Shown: positions 40,445 through 50,758 of the stretch, piece by piece
Numbering within the stretch: the first letter of the stretch is position 1
Layout: each line of letters opens with the position of its first letter
Assembly (NCBI GenBank): GCA_026315105.1
Contig: CM048750.1
Span: 259,275,151-259,339,150 of the forward strand
DNA: 64,000 nt
DNA from: Locusta migratoria
Taxonomy: Eukaryota; Arthropoda; Insecta; Orthoptera; Acrididae
Direction of reading: 5' to 3'
Translations under genes and position numbers: made by a program
Notes under the pieces: generated by a model
What the model saw: only the letters and a program-made list of their open reading frames with translations
What the model was told of the DNA's origin: nothing
The model's database searches: none

Positions 40445-41210
40445 CATTGCAGGAGACCCTAAAACTGCGCTTTAAAAATAACTGCAGAACGATCTGAATA
40501 ACATATTACTATGGTGTAAAAATTGGCAATAAGTGTGAAGTTGTCCACATGAGTACGAAAAAAATCCGTTAATCTTTGTTTACAAGATAATTCAGTGATA
40601 AGTGAAGGCCGTAAGCTCCACAAAATACCTGGGAATTATTACTTCAGACTTAAACTGGAAAGAACACGTAGATAATGTCGTGGGAAAGGCGAACCAAAGA
40701 CTGCGTTTTATTGGCAGAACCCTTAAAAGATGCAACAGAACTACTAAAGAAACTGCATACATTACGCTTGTCCGTCCTTTTTTGGAGTACTGCCGTCCAG
40801 TGTGGGATCATTATCAGGTGGGTTTGACGGAGGACATCAAAAGAGTCCAAAGCAAAGCAACTCGTTTCGTATTGTCATGATACAGGGGAGACAGCGTTAC
40901 GGTAATGATACAGGATCTGGGATGGGAATCATTACAACAACGGCGCTTATCGCTGCGGCGTGGGCTACTTACAAAACTCCAATCGCCAACTTCTCCTACG
41001 AATGGGAAAATATATTGTTGGCTGCCAGTACATATGTAGAAAAGATTATGAATAAAATTCGAGAAATCCGAAATAAAACAGATTCAGGTGTTCTTTCTTC
41101 CCCGCGCTATTCGAGAATGGAATGGGAGATAAATAGTATAAGGGTGGTTCGATGAACCCTCCGCCAGGTACTTTAATGTGATTTGCAATCCCCATGTAGA
41201 TGCAGATACT
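40445..41210 (+). pseudogene. LINE-A 3' end
   Basis: Frame 40602-40880 reads STKYLGIITSDLNWKEHVDN, VVGKANQRLRFIGRTLKRC, TAYITLVRPFLEYCRPVWDH and EDIKRVQSKATRFVLS, the region after the RT palm. It continues out of frame through YEWENILLA and NKIREIRNKTDS to the 3' tail GTGGTTCGATGAACCCTCCG, then CCCATGTAGATGCAGATA. The RT active site is not present (5' truncation near 40445). Confidence 0.85.
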
Positions 41211-41920
41211 AAGTTTCACCTTTCTTATGTATTTATTACCACAACCGGTTTCGAACTGCCTGGCAGTTCATCATCAGGCGGCATACATGTTTTATATGTC
41301 GCTTACAGTGGTAAGAAGTGAAACTGTAAATTTGTGCAACTATAAAAGAAAGTTTTCAGTGAGCCCAAATGCTTCGTCAGGAACAAACATGTTACTGTAA
41401 CTGAAAGCTTGTCACTGACAAATGGAGTTACGAGCTTTTCATGTGTACCATCGATACGTCAATCTGGCGGATAATACATGTATAATCCAACAGCTCCTCG
41501 AAACGTTCTACTTGGTTTTCCCCCTTCGAATTTGCTAATGAGATTACTCCTTGTACTACAGCATTCAAATTTCCTCAGATATTCGGTTAATATTCTTTTC
41601 CTTTCACTTCCTATTCAAATGCAATTTATTTTCGTAAGTAGGTTGTGATGCTGCCAACCACCTTACTTTTAATGGGACTGTGCAGTCATTGATAATATTG
41701 CCAGCAAATGTATGAATTTCGGGGAGCTGTATCGATCCAATCTAGAAATTACACACTGTCTACAGGACCAACCAATTCACCTTACCTTCAAATTCTTTCA
41801 AAGAAAATTTTTTTTTAGAAAATCCCCAAATGGGGCTTTATAGTCGTGTGTGGATTGTACAAATGAAATAAACATTGACCCGAATGAAGTGCTATTATAA
41901 CAAACACTAAGAATTAAGGA
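41211..41920. other. No gene; partial foldback-like motif
   Basis: 41234-41282 has ACCACAACCGGTTTCGAACT and CAGTTCATCATCAGGC, resembling one arm of the foldback family at 33 kb. Nothing else is recognisable to 41920. Confidence 0.4.
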
Positions 41921-41924
41921 AAAA

Positions 41925-42193
41925 AATCACGACAGTTATGCGGACAGCCGACTTCTGTTTATTGGGAGAATTTTGGGAAGATGTACTTCATCTGTAAAGG
42001 AGACCGCGTATAAAAAGTTTGTATGCCACGTATTGAGTATTGCTCAAGTGTTTGGAACCCGTAGAAGATCAGTTTAAAGGAAGACATAGAAACAGTTCAG
42101 AGGCGAACACCTAGGTCTGTTACTGGTGGGTTCGATCATCGAGCAGGTGTCACGGAAATGCTCCATGAACTCAATTGGGGATCGCTGGAGGAA
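41925..42193 (+). pseudogene. LINE-B 3' region, left part
   Basis: Matches 28285-28535 of the other LINE-B copy: CTTCTGTTTATTGGGAGAAT, GGGAAGATGTACTTCATCTG and CAGTTCAGAGGCGAACACCT. It is interrupted at TCGCTGGAGGAA by the I-type LINE and resumes at 43441. Confidence 0.85.
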
Positions 42194-43428
42194 TTTTTTT
42201 TGTGGTTTTAGGGCGCACAACTGCTGAGGTCATTAGCGCCCAACACTGCCCATAGTAAAATAGAACCGGGGTTAGAACTGGAATGGCTTGCGCCATAGTT
42301 GCACGATGTATAAGAAGTAAAACTTAACAGAACGCGGGTCATCAGCTAAAATATCAGGCATTTCAAATTGTAAACATAGATCATGACGAAGACGATTAAA
42401 AAACGGACATTGCACAAAAAGATGGTTCACAGTAAAAGGTTCATCACATTCTCACATAAGGGAGCAGGATCACCACGTAGTAAATACTGGTGGCTATAAC
42501 GGCAGTGGCCAATACGAAGCCGGGCCAGAACAATCTCCTCTCGGCGGGAGGGTCGAGACGACGTTGACCAGAGAACAGGCACAGGTTTAATGGCTCGCAA
42601 TTTGTTCCCTGACAGGGATGACCAATGTAAATACCAACGGGAGATAATACGCTGGGAGACACCAGCGCGAAGGTCATCAGAGCTAGTAGAAAAGGTAGGT
42701 AGCCGAGGAAGGAGAACTGCCTCCTTGGCAGCCGTATCCGCAGACTCATTCCCAACACTCCCACGTGGCCAGGGACCCACAGAAACACAGTTGTTCCACT
42801 CGTTGAAAGAGAAGTAAGGCAATTGCGGATGCTTTGTACCAGAGGATGGGCCGGATATAGCGTGTGAAGGCTCAACAGAGCACTCAGAGAGTCCAAATGA
42901 CAGTCTTGTTGAGCGAGTTTCGCCGGACGTATTGGGTGGCTTGTTATAATGCTTACAGCTCAGCTGTAAAAATGAAACTCCACTCAGGAAGACGATATTT
43001 AAGAGACGTTGCCAAGTACAAAGGCACACCCAACACCCTGGTCTGTTTTTGAGCCATCAGTGTAGATGAACAAATTGTCAAATTTGAACCGAAGTGCGAG
43101 AAATTCTTTCTGGTAAACGAAACTAGGCGTGGAGTCCTTTGGAAGAGAATGAAGGTCAAAGTTAACAGAGATTTCGGGGCTTCGCCACGGTGGAGAGGTG
43201 CTCTCTCCAGTCGAGAAGATAGCAGGCATTGTAACGCCGAGCTGGCCGAGTAACGAACGCAAGCGTACTCCCAGTGGTAGCAGAGCAGACGGGCGCATGG
43301 CGAAGAGACTGTCAAGTGAGTCATTAAAGAAAACTGCGTACGTTGGGTGTCCTCACATGGACGACAAACGGCTAGCGTAAAGGCTAAGTAGGAGTTCCCG
43401 ACGGTAAGAAAGGGGTAGTTCGGCGGCC
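42194..43428 (-). mobile_element. 5'-truncated I-type LINE (RNase H bearing) with 12-bp TSD
   Basis: Inserted in LINE-B. TCGCTGGAGGAA precedes it (42182-42193) and is repeated at about 43442-43453. A T-run at 42194-42201 is the complement of a poly-A tail, so the element lies on the minus strand, 5'-truncated near 43440. The right edge is imprecise by several bases. Confidence 0.88.
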
Positions 43429-43435
43429 TCGGCAT
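42427..43435 (-). pseudogene. RNase H domain and C-terminus of the I-type LINE ORF2
   Basis: Frame 43298-42999 ends IYTDGSKTDQGVGCAFVLGN, the first RNase H motif (TDGS, catalytic D). Frame 43029-42427 carries GPWPRGSVGNESADTAAKEA (the GNE.AD.AAK motif, last catalytic D), then VLARLRIGHCRYSHQYLLRG and DPAPLCE. Several non-LTR clades lack RNase H; its presence with this C-terminus points to the I superfamily. The frame is broken between the two halves. The RT itself is missing because of truncation. Confidence 0.88.
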
Positions 43436-43440
43436 AGAGA

Positions 43441-43735
43441 CTCGCTGGAGGAAAGACTACGTTCTTTTCGTGAATTTCTGTTGAGGAAATTTAGAGGGCC
43501 GGAATTTGAAGCTGAGTGTAGTAAAATCTTCCTGCCACCTACTTCCACCCAAAGACAAGATAAGAGAAATTAGGGCTCCTACTGAGGCATATAGGCATTC
43601 TTTTTTTCTCGTTCTTTTTGGGAGTGTAACAGGAAAGGAAATACCTAGTAGTGGTTCAGTATACCCTTCGCCACGAACATTACGGTGGATTGCGGAGTAT
43701 GTATGTAGATGTAGACAACTAAACTACGTTTCGAT
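43441..43735 (+). pseudogene. LINE-B 3' region, right part
   Basis: Resumes at CTCGCTGGAGGAAAGACTAC and continues KIREIRAPTEAYRHS and LFGSVTGKEIP to the 3' tail TTACGGTGGATTGCGGAGTA and TGTATGTAGATGTAGAC. With 41925-42193 it rebuilds an uninterrupted LINE-B end. Confidence 0.88.
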
Positions 43736-44183
43736 CTGCAACGTCTATTCTGACTATAAAATCTCAAATTTCTTATTTGTAATAGGAGGTAGTGAGTGGG
43801 GCGGAAAAAATGAGCAAGTGTGCGCAATACATAGCATGCCCACATAGCTTTCTCTGAAACGTCTACTGGCGAAAAATCTGGGGAAATAAGGAGGGTATTC
43901 AACTGACTGACGAAGGTTGAGAGCGAATATGCTGCAGATATGCAATAATGAGTGAGCACGCTCTTTCGAGCGATTCCACAAGAAGCGTTCGCTGACAGTT
44001 TCCAACAATCGATGTCAGGAGACTGTTGTAGCTAACGACGTCTATATGTTCCTTCCAGTGTGGGAGAGATCGAGACACGTGGATGATGCATGAAGATTCA
44101 CGACGGCGCAGCCTATCTCGAGCTACGTCTTCAGCAGTCGTCGCATTACGTAGCACGTCACCTAACTAGATATAATGTGCCCT
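43736..44183. other. No gene seen
   Basis: Overlapping minus frames (43645-44156) match nothing I recognise. Confidence 0.35.
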
Positions 44184-44412
44184 AAAAACCCAATTCTGAT
44201 TAGAATAAAAACCCAATTCTGATTAGAATAAAAACCCAATTCTGATTAGAATAAAAACCCAATTCTGATTAGAATAAAAACCCAATTCTGATTAGAATAA
44301 AAACCCAATTCTGATTAGAATAAAAACCCAATTCTGATTAGAATAAAAACCCAATTCTGATTAGAATAAAAACCCAATTCTGATTAGAATAAAAACCCAA
44401 TTCTGATTAGAA
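44184..44412. repeat. 23-bp minisatellite, 10 copies
   Basis: The unit AAAAACCCAATTCTGATTAG followed by AAT (23 bp) is repeated ten times with essentially no variation. The array ends at GATTAGAATGAGC. Confidence 0.96.
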
Positions 44413-44984
44413 TGAGCTACGTTGTCTATCCCATCTTCGTATTTGCTCATTGTTGTACGTAGTTAGCAGTGCAGTATAGGGCGCACCAGACGGAAGAGAT
44501 TCCACCACGAGATAGAGAGGCGGACAAAATATGAACACCTAATGTGGACATTTGTAACAAGCTGCAAACCCGCGTCGCCCGGGCAACATTTAATCAAGTG
44601 TAAATTTAATCCATCTCTTTCCACCACCTCTTTCCTTCTGTTCCTCTCCTTATCTCCCCTATCTCTGTACATCACCCCTTTCTCTGCCAATCACCAACTC
44701 GTCTCTCTGTCGAGATCCTCCCCAGTCCATTACCACCATCTGTGAAAAATAGTTAACTGTTAATCTACATGGTGATCAGTGAAGTGATGTCTAAGTTTAT
44801 CGCAAGGTATCCTCCTTAATGCTAAATTCACTGGCTTGCAGATTATAAACATCTCCTTCAGGAACACTTACATCCATGTATAGACTTTCATTGTCACCAG
44901 TCAATTTGTATATTTGTTGTCATGCATCCTCCGCCATGCATGATAAGAAGTTAATTTTAGTATGTCTATAACCTTCGCGAGAGT
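44413..44984. other. No gene seen
   Basis: Pyrimidine-rich around 44610-44740. No recognisable coding region. Confidence 0.4.
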
Positions 44985-45211
44985 GCAAACAATGAGTTGA
45001 AGTTTTATCGCAAGCCAAGAAGAAATACAGATGATAAACGGGTATTCATTGGACAAATATGTTATACTAGAACTGACATATTACATTTTCACGTAATTTA
45101 CGTGCATACATCCTAAGAAATCAGTACCCAGAACAACCACCTCTGGCCGTAATAACGGCCTTGATACGCCTGGGCATTGAGTCTAACAGAGCTTGGATGG
45201 CGTGTACAGGC

Positions 45212-46658
45212 ACTTAAGTCACTAAACAAAAACAAATCTGCCGGGCCAGATTATATACCAACTAGATTCCTCTCAGAGTATACTGATGCAATAGCTCCGT
45301 ACTTAGCTATAATTTACAACTGATCACTCAGCGAAAGATCCGTACCCAAAGACTGGAAAGTTGCGAAAGTTATTCCAATATTCAAGAAAGGCAACAGGAG
45401 TGATCCCAAAATTACAGGTCCATCTCATTGACGTCGATTTGCAGTAGGAATTTGGAACACATAATTTGTTCCAAAATTATGAACTACCTAGAAGAGAACG
45501 ACCTATTAACCAATAGTCAACACGGATTCAGAAAGTATCGCTCTTGCGAAACACAGCTTACCCTTTATTCGCATGTAGTGTTAAGTGCCATCGACAAGGG
45601 ATCTCAAATTTATTCCCTATTTCGGGATTTCCGGAAGGCTTTTGACACTGTACCCCAAAAGCGGCTTCTAATGAAATTGCATGCTTATGGAATATCTCCC
45701 CAATTGTGCGATTGGATTCACGATTTCCTATCAGAAAGGACACAGTTCGTTGTAATTGACGGTAAGTCATCGAATAAAACAGAAGTGATGTCTGGGGTTC
45801 CACAAGGAAGCGCTATAGGTCCCCTACTCTTCCTCGTGTTTGTCTCCTAAATCGTTTATAATCTGAATAGCTCCCTTAGACTGTTCACTGATGATGCTGT
45901 TGTTTATCAGTTAGTGAAGTCAACAGAGGATCAAAAGCAACTGCAAAGCGATTTAGACAAAATTTCTGCATGGTGCGAAAATTGGCAATTGACACTAAAT
46001 AAAGAAAAGTGTGAAGTAATACACATGACCACCAAAAGAAACCCGCTGAACTTCAATTACGCGATACATCAGTCAAATCTTAAGGTCGTAAATTCTACTA
46101 AATACCTAGGAGTTACAATTACGAACAACATTGACTGGACACAACACACAGAAAATATTGTGGGGAAGGCGAACCAACGCTTCGAAGACGCACCAGCCCC
46201 ACTGAAGAGACTGTCTACATCACACTTTTGCGTCCTCTCCTGTTGCCCGTTGTGGGACCCTCATCATGAGGGACTGACGGAAGATATTGAGAAGGTTCAG
46301 AGAAGGGCAGCTCGTTTTGTTTCATCACGTTACGGGGGGAAAGCGTCACGGAAATGTTGCACGAATTGGGGTGGAAATCATTAAAAGACATTCATCGCGG
46401 CGTGATCTGTTTGCGAACTTTCAATCACCGACTTTTAGTTCTGAATGTGAAAATATTTTGCTAGCACCCACCTACTTAGGGAGACATGACCATCCCAATA
46501 AAATAAGAGAAATCAGATCGAAAACGGAACGATTTAGACGTTCTTTCTTCCTGTGCGCTATTAGAGAAGGGAATGGTAGAGAAAAGTTATGAAAGTGGTT
46601 AATGGACTCTATGCCAGGCACTTACATGTGATTTGCAGAGTATCTATGTAGATGTGCA
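45212..46658 (+). pseudogene. LINE-A: reverse transcriptase to 3' end
   Basis: The best LINE-A copy here. Pieces in order: KSAGPDYIPTRFLSEYTDAI; then 45428-45850 QHGFRKYRSCETQLTL, DFRKAFDTVPQKRLLMKLHA and MSGVPQGSAIGPLLFLVF; then LRLFTDDAVVYQLVKSTEDQ; then 45914-46384 STKYLGVTITNNIDWTQ, VGKANQRF and EDIEKVQRRAARFVSSRYG; then SECENILLAPTYLGRHDHPN and KIREIRSKTERFRRSF; 3' tail ATCTATGTAGATG. The active-site motif is FTDD (usually FADD). Stops and frameshifts are present and the 5' end is truncated. Jockey/CR1-like. Confidence 0.9.
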
Positions 46659-47553
46659 GATGCCCATGCAGATTCCACACGATACCACAGTTTATCAAGA
46701 ATAGTGACTGCCGTATTGTGAGGAGCCAGTTGCTCGGCCACCCTTGACCAGACGTTTTCAATTGGTGAGAGATATGGATGTGCTGGCCAGGGTAGCAGTC
46801 GAACATTTTCCGTATGCAGAAAGGCCCGTACAGGACCTGAAACATGCGGTCGTGCATTATCCTGCTGAAATGTAGAGTTTCGCAAGGATCGAATGAAGGG
46901 TAGACCCACGGGTCGTAACATCTGAAATGTAACGGCCACTGTTCAAAGTGCCGTCGATGTCAACAAGAGGTTACACCCCATACCATCACGCCGGGTGATA
47001 CGCCAGTATGGCGATGACGAATACACGCTTCCACTGTGCGTTCACCGCGATGTCACCAAACACGGATGCGACCATCATGATGCAGTAAACAGAACTGATT
47101 CATCCGGGAAATAATGACTTTTTGCCATTCGTGCACCCAGGTTCGTCGTTGCGTACACCATGCAGCTTCAAGGGTAACCTCAGTCATGGTCTCATAGCTG
47201 ATAGTCCATGCTGCTGCAAACGTCGAACTGTTCGTGCAGATGTTTTGTCTTGCAAACGTCCCCACCTGTTCATTCAGGAAGAGAGACGTGGCTGCACGAT
47301 CCGTTACAGCCATGCGGATAAGATGTCTGTCATCTCGACTGCTAGTAATAAGAGGCCTTTGGGATCCAGCACGGTGTTCCATATTGCCGTCCTGGACCCA
47401 CCGATTCCATTTTATTCTAACAGTCATTGGATCGCGACCAACGCGAGCAGCAATGTCGCGATACGATAAACCGCAATCGCGATAGGCTACAATCCGACCT
47501 TTATCAAAGTCGGAAACGTGATGGTACTCATTTCTACTCCTCACACGAGACAT
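46622..47553 (-). pseudogene. Tc1-like transposase, frameshifted
   Basis: 47553-47053: SRVRSRNEYHHVSDFDKGR, CGLSYRDIAARVGRDPMTVR and RIKWNRWVQDGN (paired HTH), then RTWVHEWQKVI...HHDGRIRVW. 46939-46622: STFQQDNARPHVSGPVRAF and LLPWPAHPYLSPIENVWSRV, containing the second D (DNARPH) and the final E (ENVW). The first catalytic D region is damaged and the frames are separated. Confidence 0.88.
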
Positions 47554-47766
47554 CGCAACAACGTTTTACCAGGCAACGCCTGTCAACTGCTGTTTATGAG
47601 AAATCGGCTGGAAACTTCCTCGTGTCAGCACGTTGCAGGTGTCGCCACCGGCGCCAACCTTGTGTGAAAACTCTGAAAACCTAATCATTTGCTTATCACA
47701 GCAACCTGTCGGTTAAATTTCGCGTCTGTAGCACGTCATTTTCGCGGTGTCGCGGCCAGGAGTGTA

Positions 47767-48061
47767 TATATTAGATTGGCTTTGAGAACAGCTGAAGCTA
47801 TTCGAGTAACAGATCCGTCAAGCCTGTTTATAGAGTAACAGAATATAAGCCATTCTTGTACCAAAACATCTGTTAATTACTTCAACGATATTGGAGCTGT
47901 AAATTTCGTCTTCACTCTGTTCGAAACCCTATAACCGTTTAATTATGGTGAGACATGGCGAGCCTGCTATCGATCAGAGATGAGTGGTGATAGTAGTAGT
48001 GTTGGATTATTATTAGGGGAAGTAAACAACATGGTAATCGGTCCCCTGTTCCAAGCTAAGA
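47767..48061. other. No gene seen
   Basis: No recognisable feature. Confidence 0.4.
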
Positions 48062-48625
48062 TACGAGGGCTATTCAGAAAGTAGGGAACGTCTTGGCGTT
48101 AAAAATTTAAGTAAAAACAGTTTATTATATACATCCGAAAGAGCGACTACAATACTACATTTCCACATAATTACTAAACAAAGGGGCACTTATCTTAGCG
48201 GTGGACAAGCTCTGAAATTTCTTCGTCGTTAAATTCTGGCGCCTGAAGCCAATGAGTCACGTCCGCCTAGACTTCCGCGTCGTCGTCATAGGGTTGAGCG
48301 CAAGCCAGTTCATCTTGGAAACAAGTGGTTTTCACGAATCGTTTCATCAACTTTTGCGACAAGATCGTGAGTCACATTGCTCGGGCGTCCACTATCAGGA
48401 ACGTTAGATGGCCGCTTTTAAACGGATGCACTACTACCGGACGGAACATTCTTTACATTGATCCATACATTTCGCACAGTTCACGATAAATTACTTTAGA
48501 TTTTTTGCTAACAAAAACCTTATCACATACCGCACCTCACAACTGGCGGGGTTTTCGATTGCAGCGCTTATTTCAAATTCGTATATCGAAAACACCGGAA
48601 GCGCAGAGACGTTCCTTTTGAAGAA
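48062..48625 (-). mobile_element. Internally deleted mariner-like element
   Basis: The left end (TACGAGGGCTATTCAGAAAG) is a mariner-type terminal sequence. The minus strand encodes SGRPSNVTHDLVAKVDETIR (second HTH of a mariner transposase). Soon after comes ADVTHWLQAPEFNDEEISEL followed by VHR and DKC (the C-terminal WL....EFY..GI..LV.R.DKC region). The catalytic core between them is missing. The right end (ACGTTCCTTTTGAAG near 48608) resembles the inverted left end only loosely. Confidence 0.6.
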
Positions 48626-49403
48626 AACATCTATCGCTTAGTACCGAGAGTGAAAACCCAAAAGGTGTGGAGCGCTTTTAATTAACGCTATAGTGACAAA
48701 ACCAGGCGTAGAGCAAGTGCTTAAATGAAAACATTACAGCAGGTGACTGGCTGGCAGATCACAAGGAATGTAAAGGATGAGGCAGCCTCTCTGAAAACAC
48801 TAAAAACATCCAATTAGAAGTGGTAACATCGTAAATTTTCCGGAGGGGTGGGGATTAAAGATCAGGCTACTGCACTAAACAGAATGGAAAAAACCAGCTG
48901 CGCGAATAATACGTAAAACACAGCCAGAGAGGTATCGTCAACAAGAAAAAGGGAGCACAACAGGTAGACTGCCGCATATGCTGTTCAAGGCACGCCTCTT
49001 ATTTCTACACCGTGTGTAGGCAGTTTGCTGTCGGGAATGGTTATTCCATCAGTTATCCGGCCAGTGAGAGAAATTGTTTAGTAACAACTGCAGCCATTTC
49101 ATGAGCGCTAAGCTCCGGTCGTACTGCTTATATGGAAACAGGATAACAAGCGAGTGTTGAGTTTCAGTCGCTATTGTCGCGCTAGTTTTATGTTTACTTG
49201 CTCGTCGGCCGTAGTCAGTTAACTTCGGGTTTCGTCCGCTATTACTCCGTCATTATTTTACCTTGTTTTGGGTAGGCAGTAATTACCGAGGATTACGTTA
49301 CAAGAGAACCGTTTTCATCGCAGATGCGGCCGGTAACTGCGCACCATCAAGTTTGTCCTCTCATTTAAACACTGCCCAAACACAGATTATCTTAGAGTCA
49401 TAA
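48626..49403. other. No gene seen
   Basis: Nothing recognisable. Confidence 0.4.
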
Positions 49404-49405
49404 TA

Positions 49406-50756
49406 CACTCCTGACCATTAACATTGCTACACGACGAAGATGACGTACTACAGACGGGAAATTTAACCGACAGGAAGAAGAGGCTGTGATATGCAAATGA
49501 TTGGCTTTTCAAAGCATTCACAAGGATTGGCGCAATGGCGACACCTACAACGTGCTGACATGAGGAAAGTTTCCAACCGATTACTCATACACAAACAGCA
49601 GTTGACCGGCGTTGCCAGGTGAAACATCGTTGCGATGCCTCGTGTAAGGAGGAGAAATGCGGACCATCACGTTTCCGACTTTGATAAAGATCTGATTGAA
49701 GCCTATCGCGATTGCGGTTTATCGTATCGCAACATTGCTGCTCGCGTTGGTCGCGATCTAATGACTGTTGGCACCGAATATGGAATCGGTGGGTTCAGGA
49801 GGGCAATACGGAACGCCGTGCTGGATCCCAGTGGCCTCTTATCACTAGCAGTCGAGATGACAGGCATCTTATCCGCATGGCTGTAACGGATCGTGCAGCC
49901 ACGTTTCCATTCCTTAGTCAACGGAGACGTTTGCAAGGCAACCACCTGCACGAACAGTTCGTCGACGTTTGCATCAGCATGGATTATCAGGTCGGAGACC
50001 ATGGCTGCAGTTACCCTTGACGCCGCATCACCGACAGGAGCGCCTGCGATGGCGTACGCAACGTCGAACCTAGGTGCACTAATGGCAAAACGTCATTTCG
50101 GATGAATCCAGGTTCTGTTTACAGAATAATGATGGTAGCGTCCCTGTTTGGCGACATTGCGGTAAGCGCCCGCTGGAAGCGTGTATTCCTCATCGCCATA
50201 CCGGCGTATCACCCGGCGTGAAGGTATGGGTGCCATTGGTTACACGTCTCCGTCACCTCTTGTTCGCATCGACGGCACTTTGAACAGTGGCCGTTACATT
50301 TTAGATGTGTTACGACCCGGGGCTCTACCTTTCATTTGATCTCTGCGAAACCCTACATTTCAACAGGATAATGCACGACCGCATGTTGCAGGTTCTGTAT
50401 TGGCCTTTCTGGATACGGAAAATGTGCGACTGCTGCCCTGGCCAGCACATTCTCCAGATCTCTCACCAACTGAAAACGTCTGGTCAATGGTGGCCGAGCA
50501 ACTGGCTTGTCACAATACGCCAGACACTACCCTTGATGAACTGTGGTATCGTGTTCAAGCTGCATGGGCATCTGTGCCTGTACACGCCATCCAAGCTCAG
50601 TTTGTCTCAATGCCCAGTAGTATCAAGGCCGTTATTACGGCCAGAGGTGGTTGTTGTAGGTACTGCTTTCTCAGGATCTATACATAAATTTATCCAATGA
50701 TTACCCTTTATCATCTGCATTTCTTCTTGGTGTAGCAAACTTAATGGCCATTAGTG
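49406..50756 (+). mobile_element. Tc1-like transposon copy 3, both ends intact
   Basis: TA (49404-49405, 50757-50758) flanks inverted ends CACTCCTGACCATTAACATT (then GCTACAC) and CACTAATGGCCATTAAGTTT (then GCTACAC). Total length is 1351 bp, usual for Tc1. The transposase is on the plus strand but broken. Confidence 0.93.
49635..50687 (+). pseudogene. Tc1-like transposase, frameshifted
   Basis: 49635 on: MPRVRRRNADHHVSDFDKD and CGLSYRNIAARVGRDLMTV (HTH). A shift follows, with GSQWPLITSSRDDRHLIRMA and VTDRAAT in another frame. Later come WGAIGYT-like and FQQDNARPH-like parts. 50400-50687 has FLDTENVRLLPWPAHSPDLS, PTENVWSMVAEQLA and ending ITARGGCCRY. The final catalytic E (TENVW) and the D of DNARPH can be read, but in different frames. 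The ends are complete, so it could be mobilised only in trans. Confidence 0.9.
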
Positions 50757-50758
50757 TA

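Larger units (their letters stand above)
44985..47764 (-). mobile_element. Tc1-like transposon copy 2, split by a LINE-A insertion
   Basis: The right end is GCGGCCAGGAGTG followed by TA (47765-47766). The left end is degraded near 44985 (GCCAAGAAGAAATACAGATG). Tc1 sequence stops at TGGCGTGTACAGGCA (45211) and resumes at CAGATGCCCATGCAGATTCC (about 46660), exactly continuous with the copy at 50.6 kb. The 1.45 kb between is LINE-A. Confidence 0.87.

Noticed and set aside
42590..43380. Plus-strand frames within the I-type LINE
   Set aside because: They are shadows of the minus-strand RNase H region.
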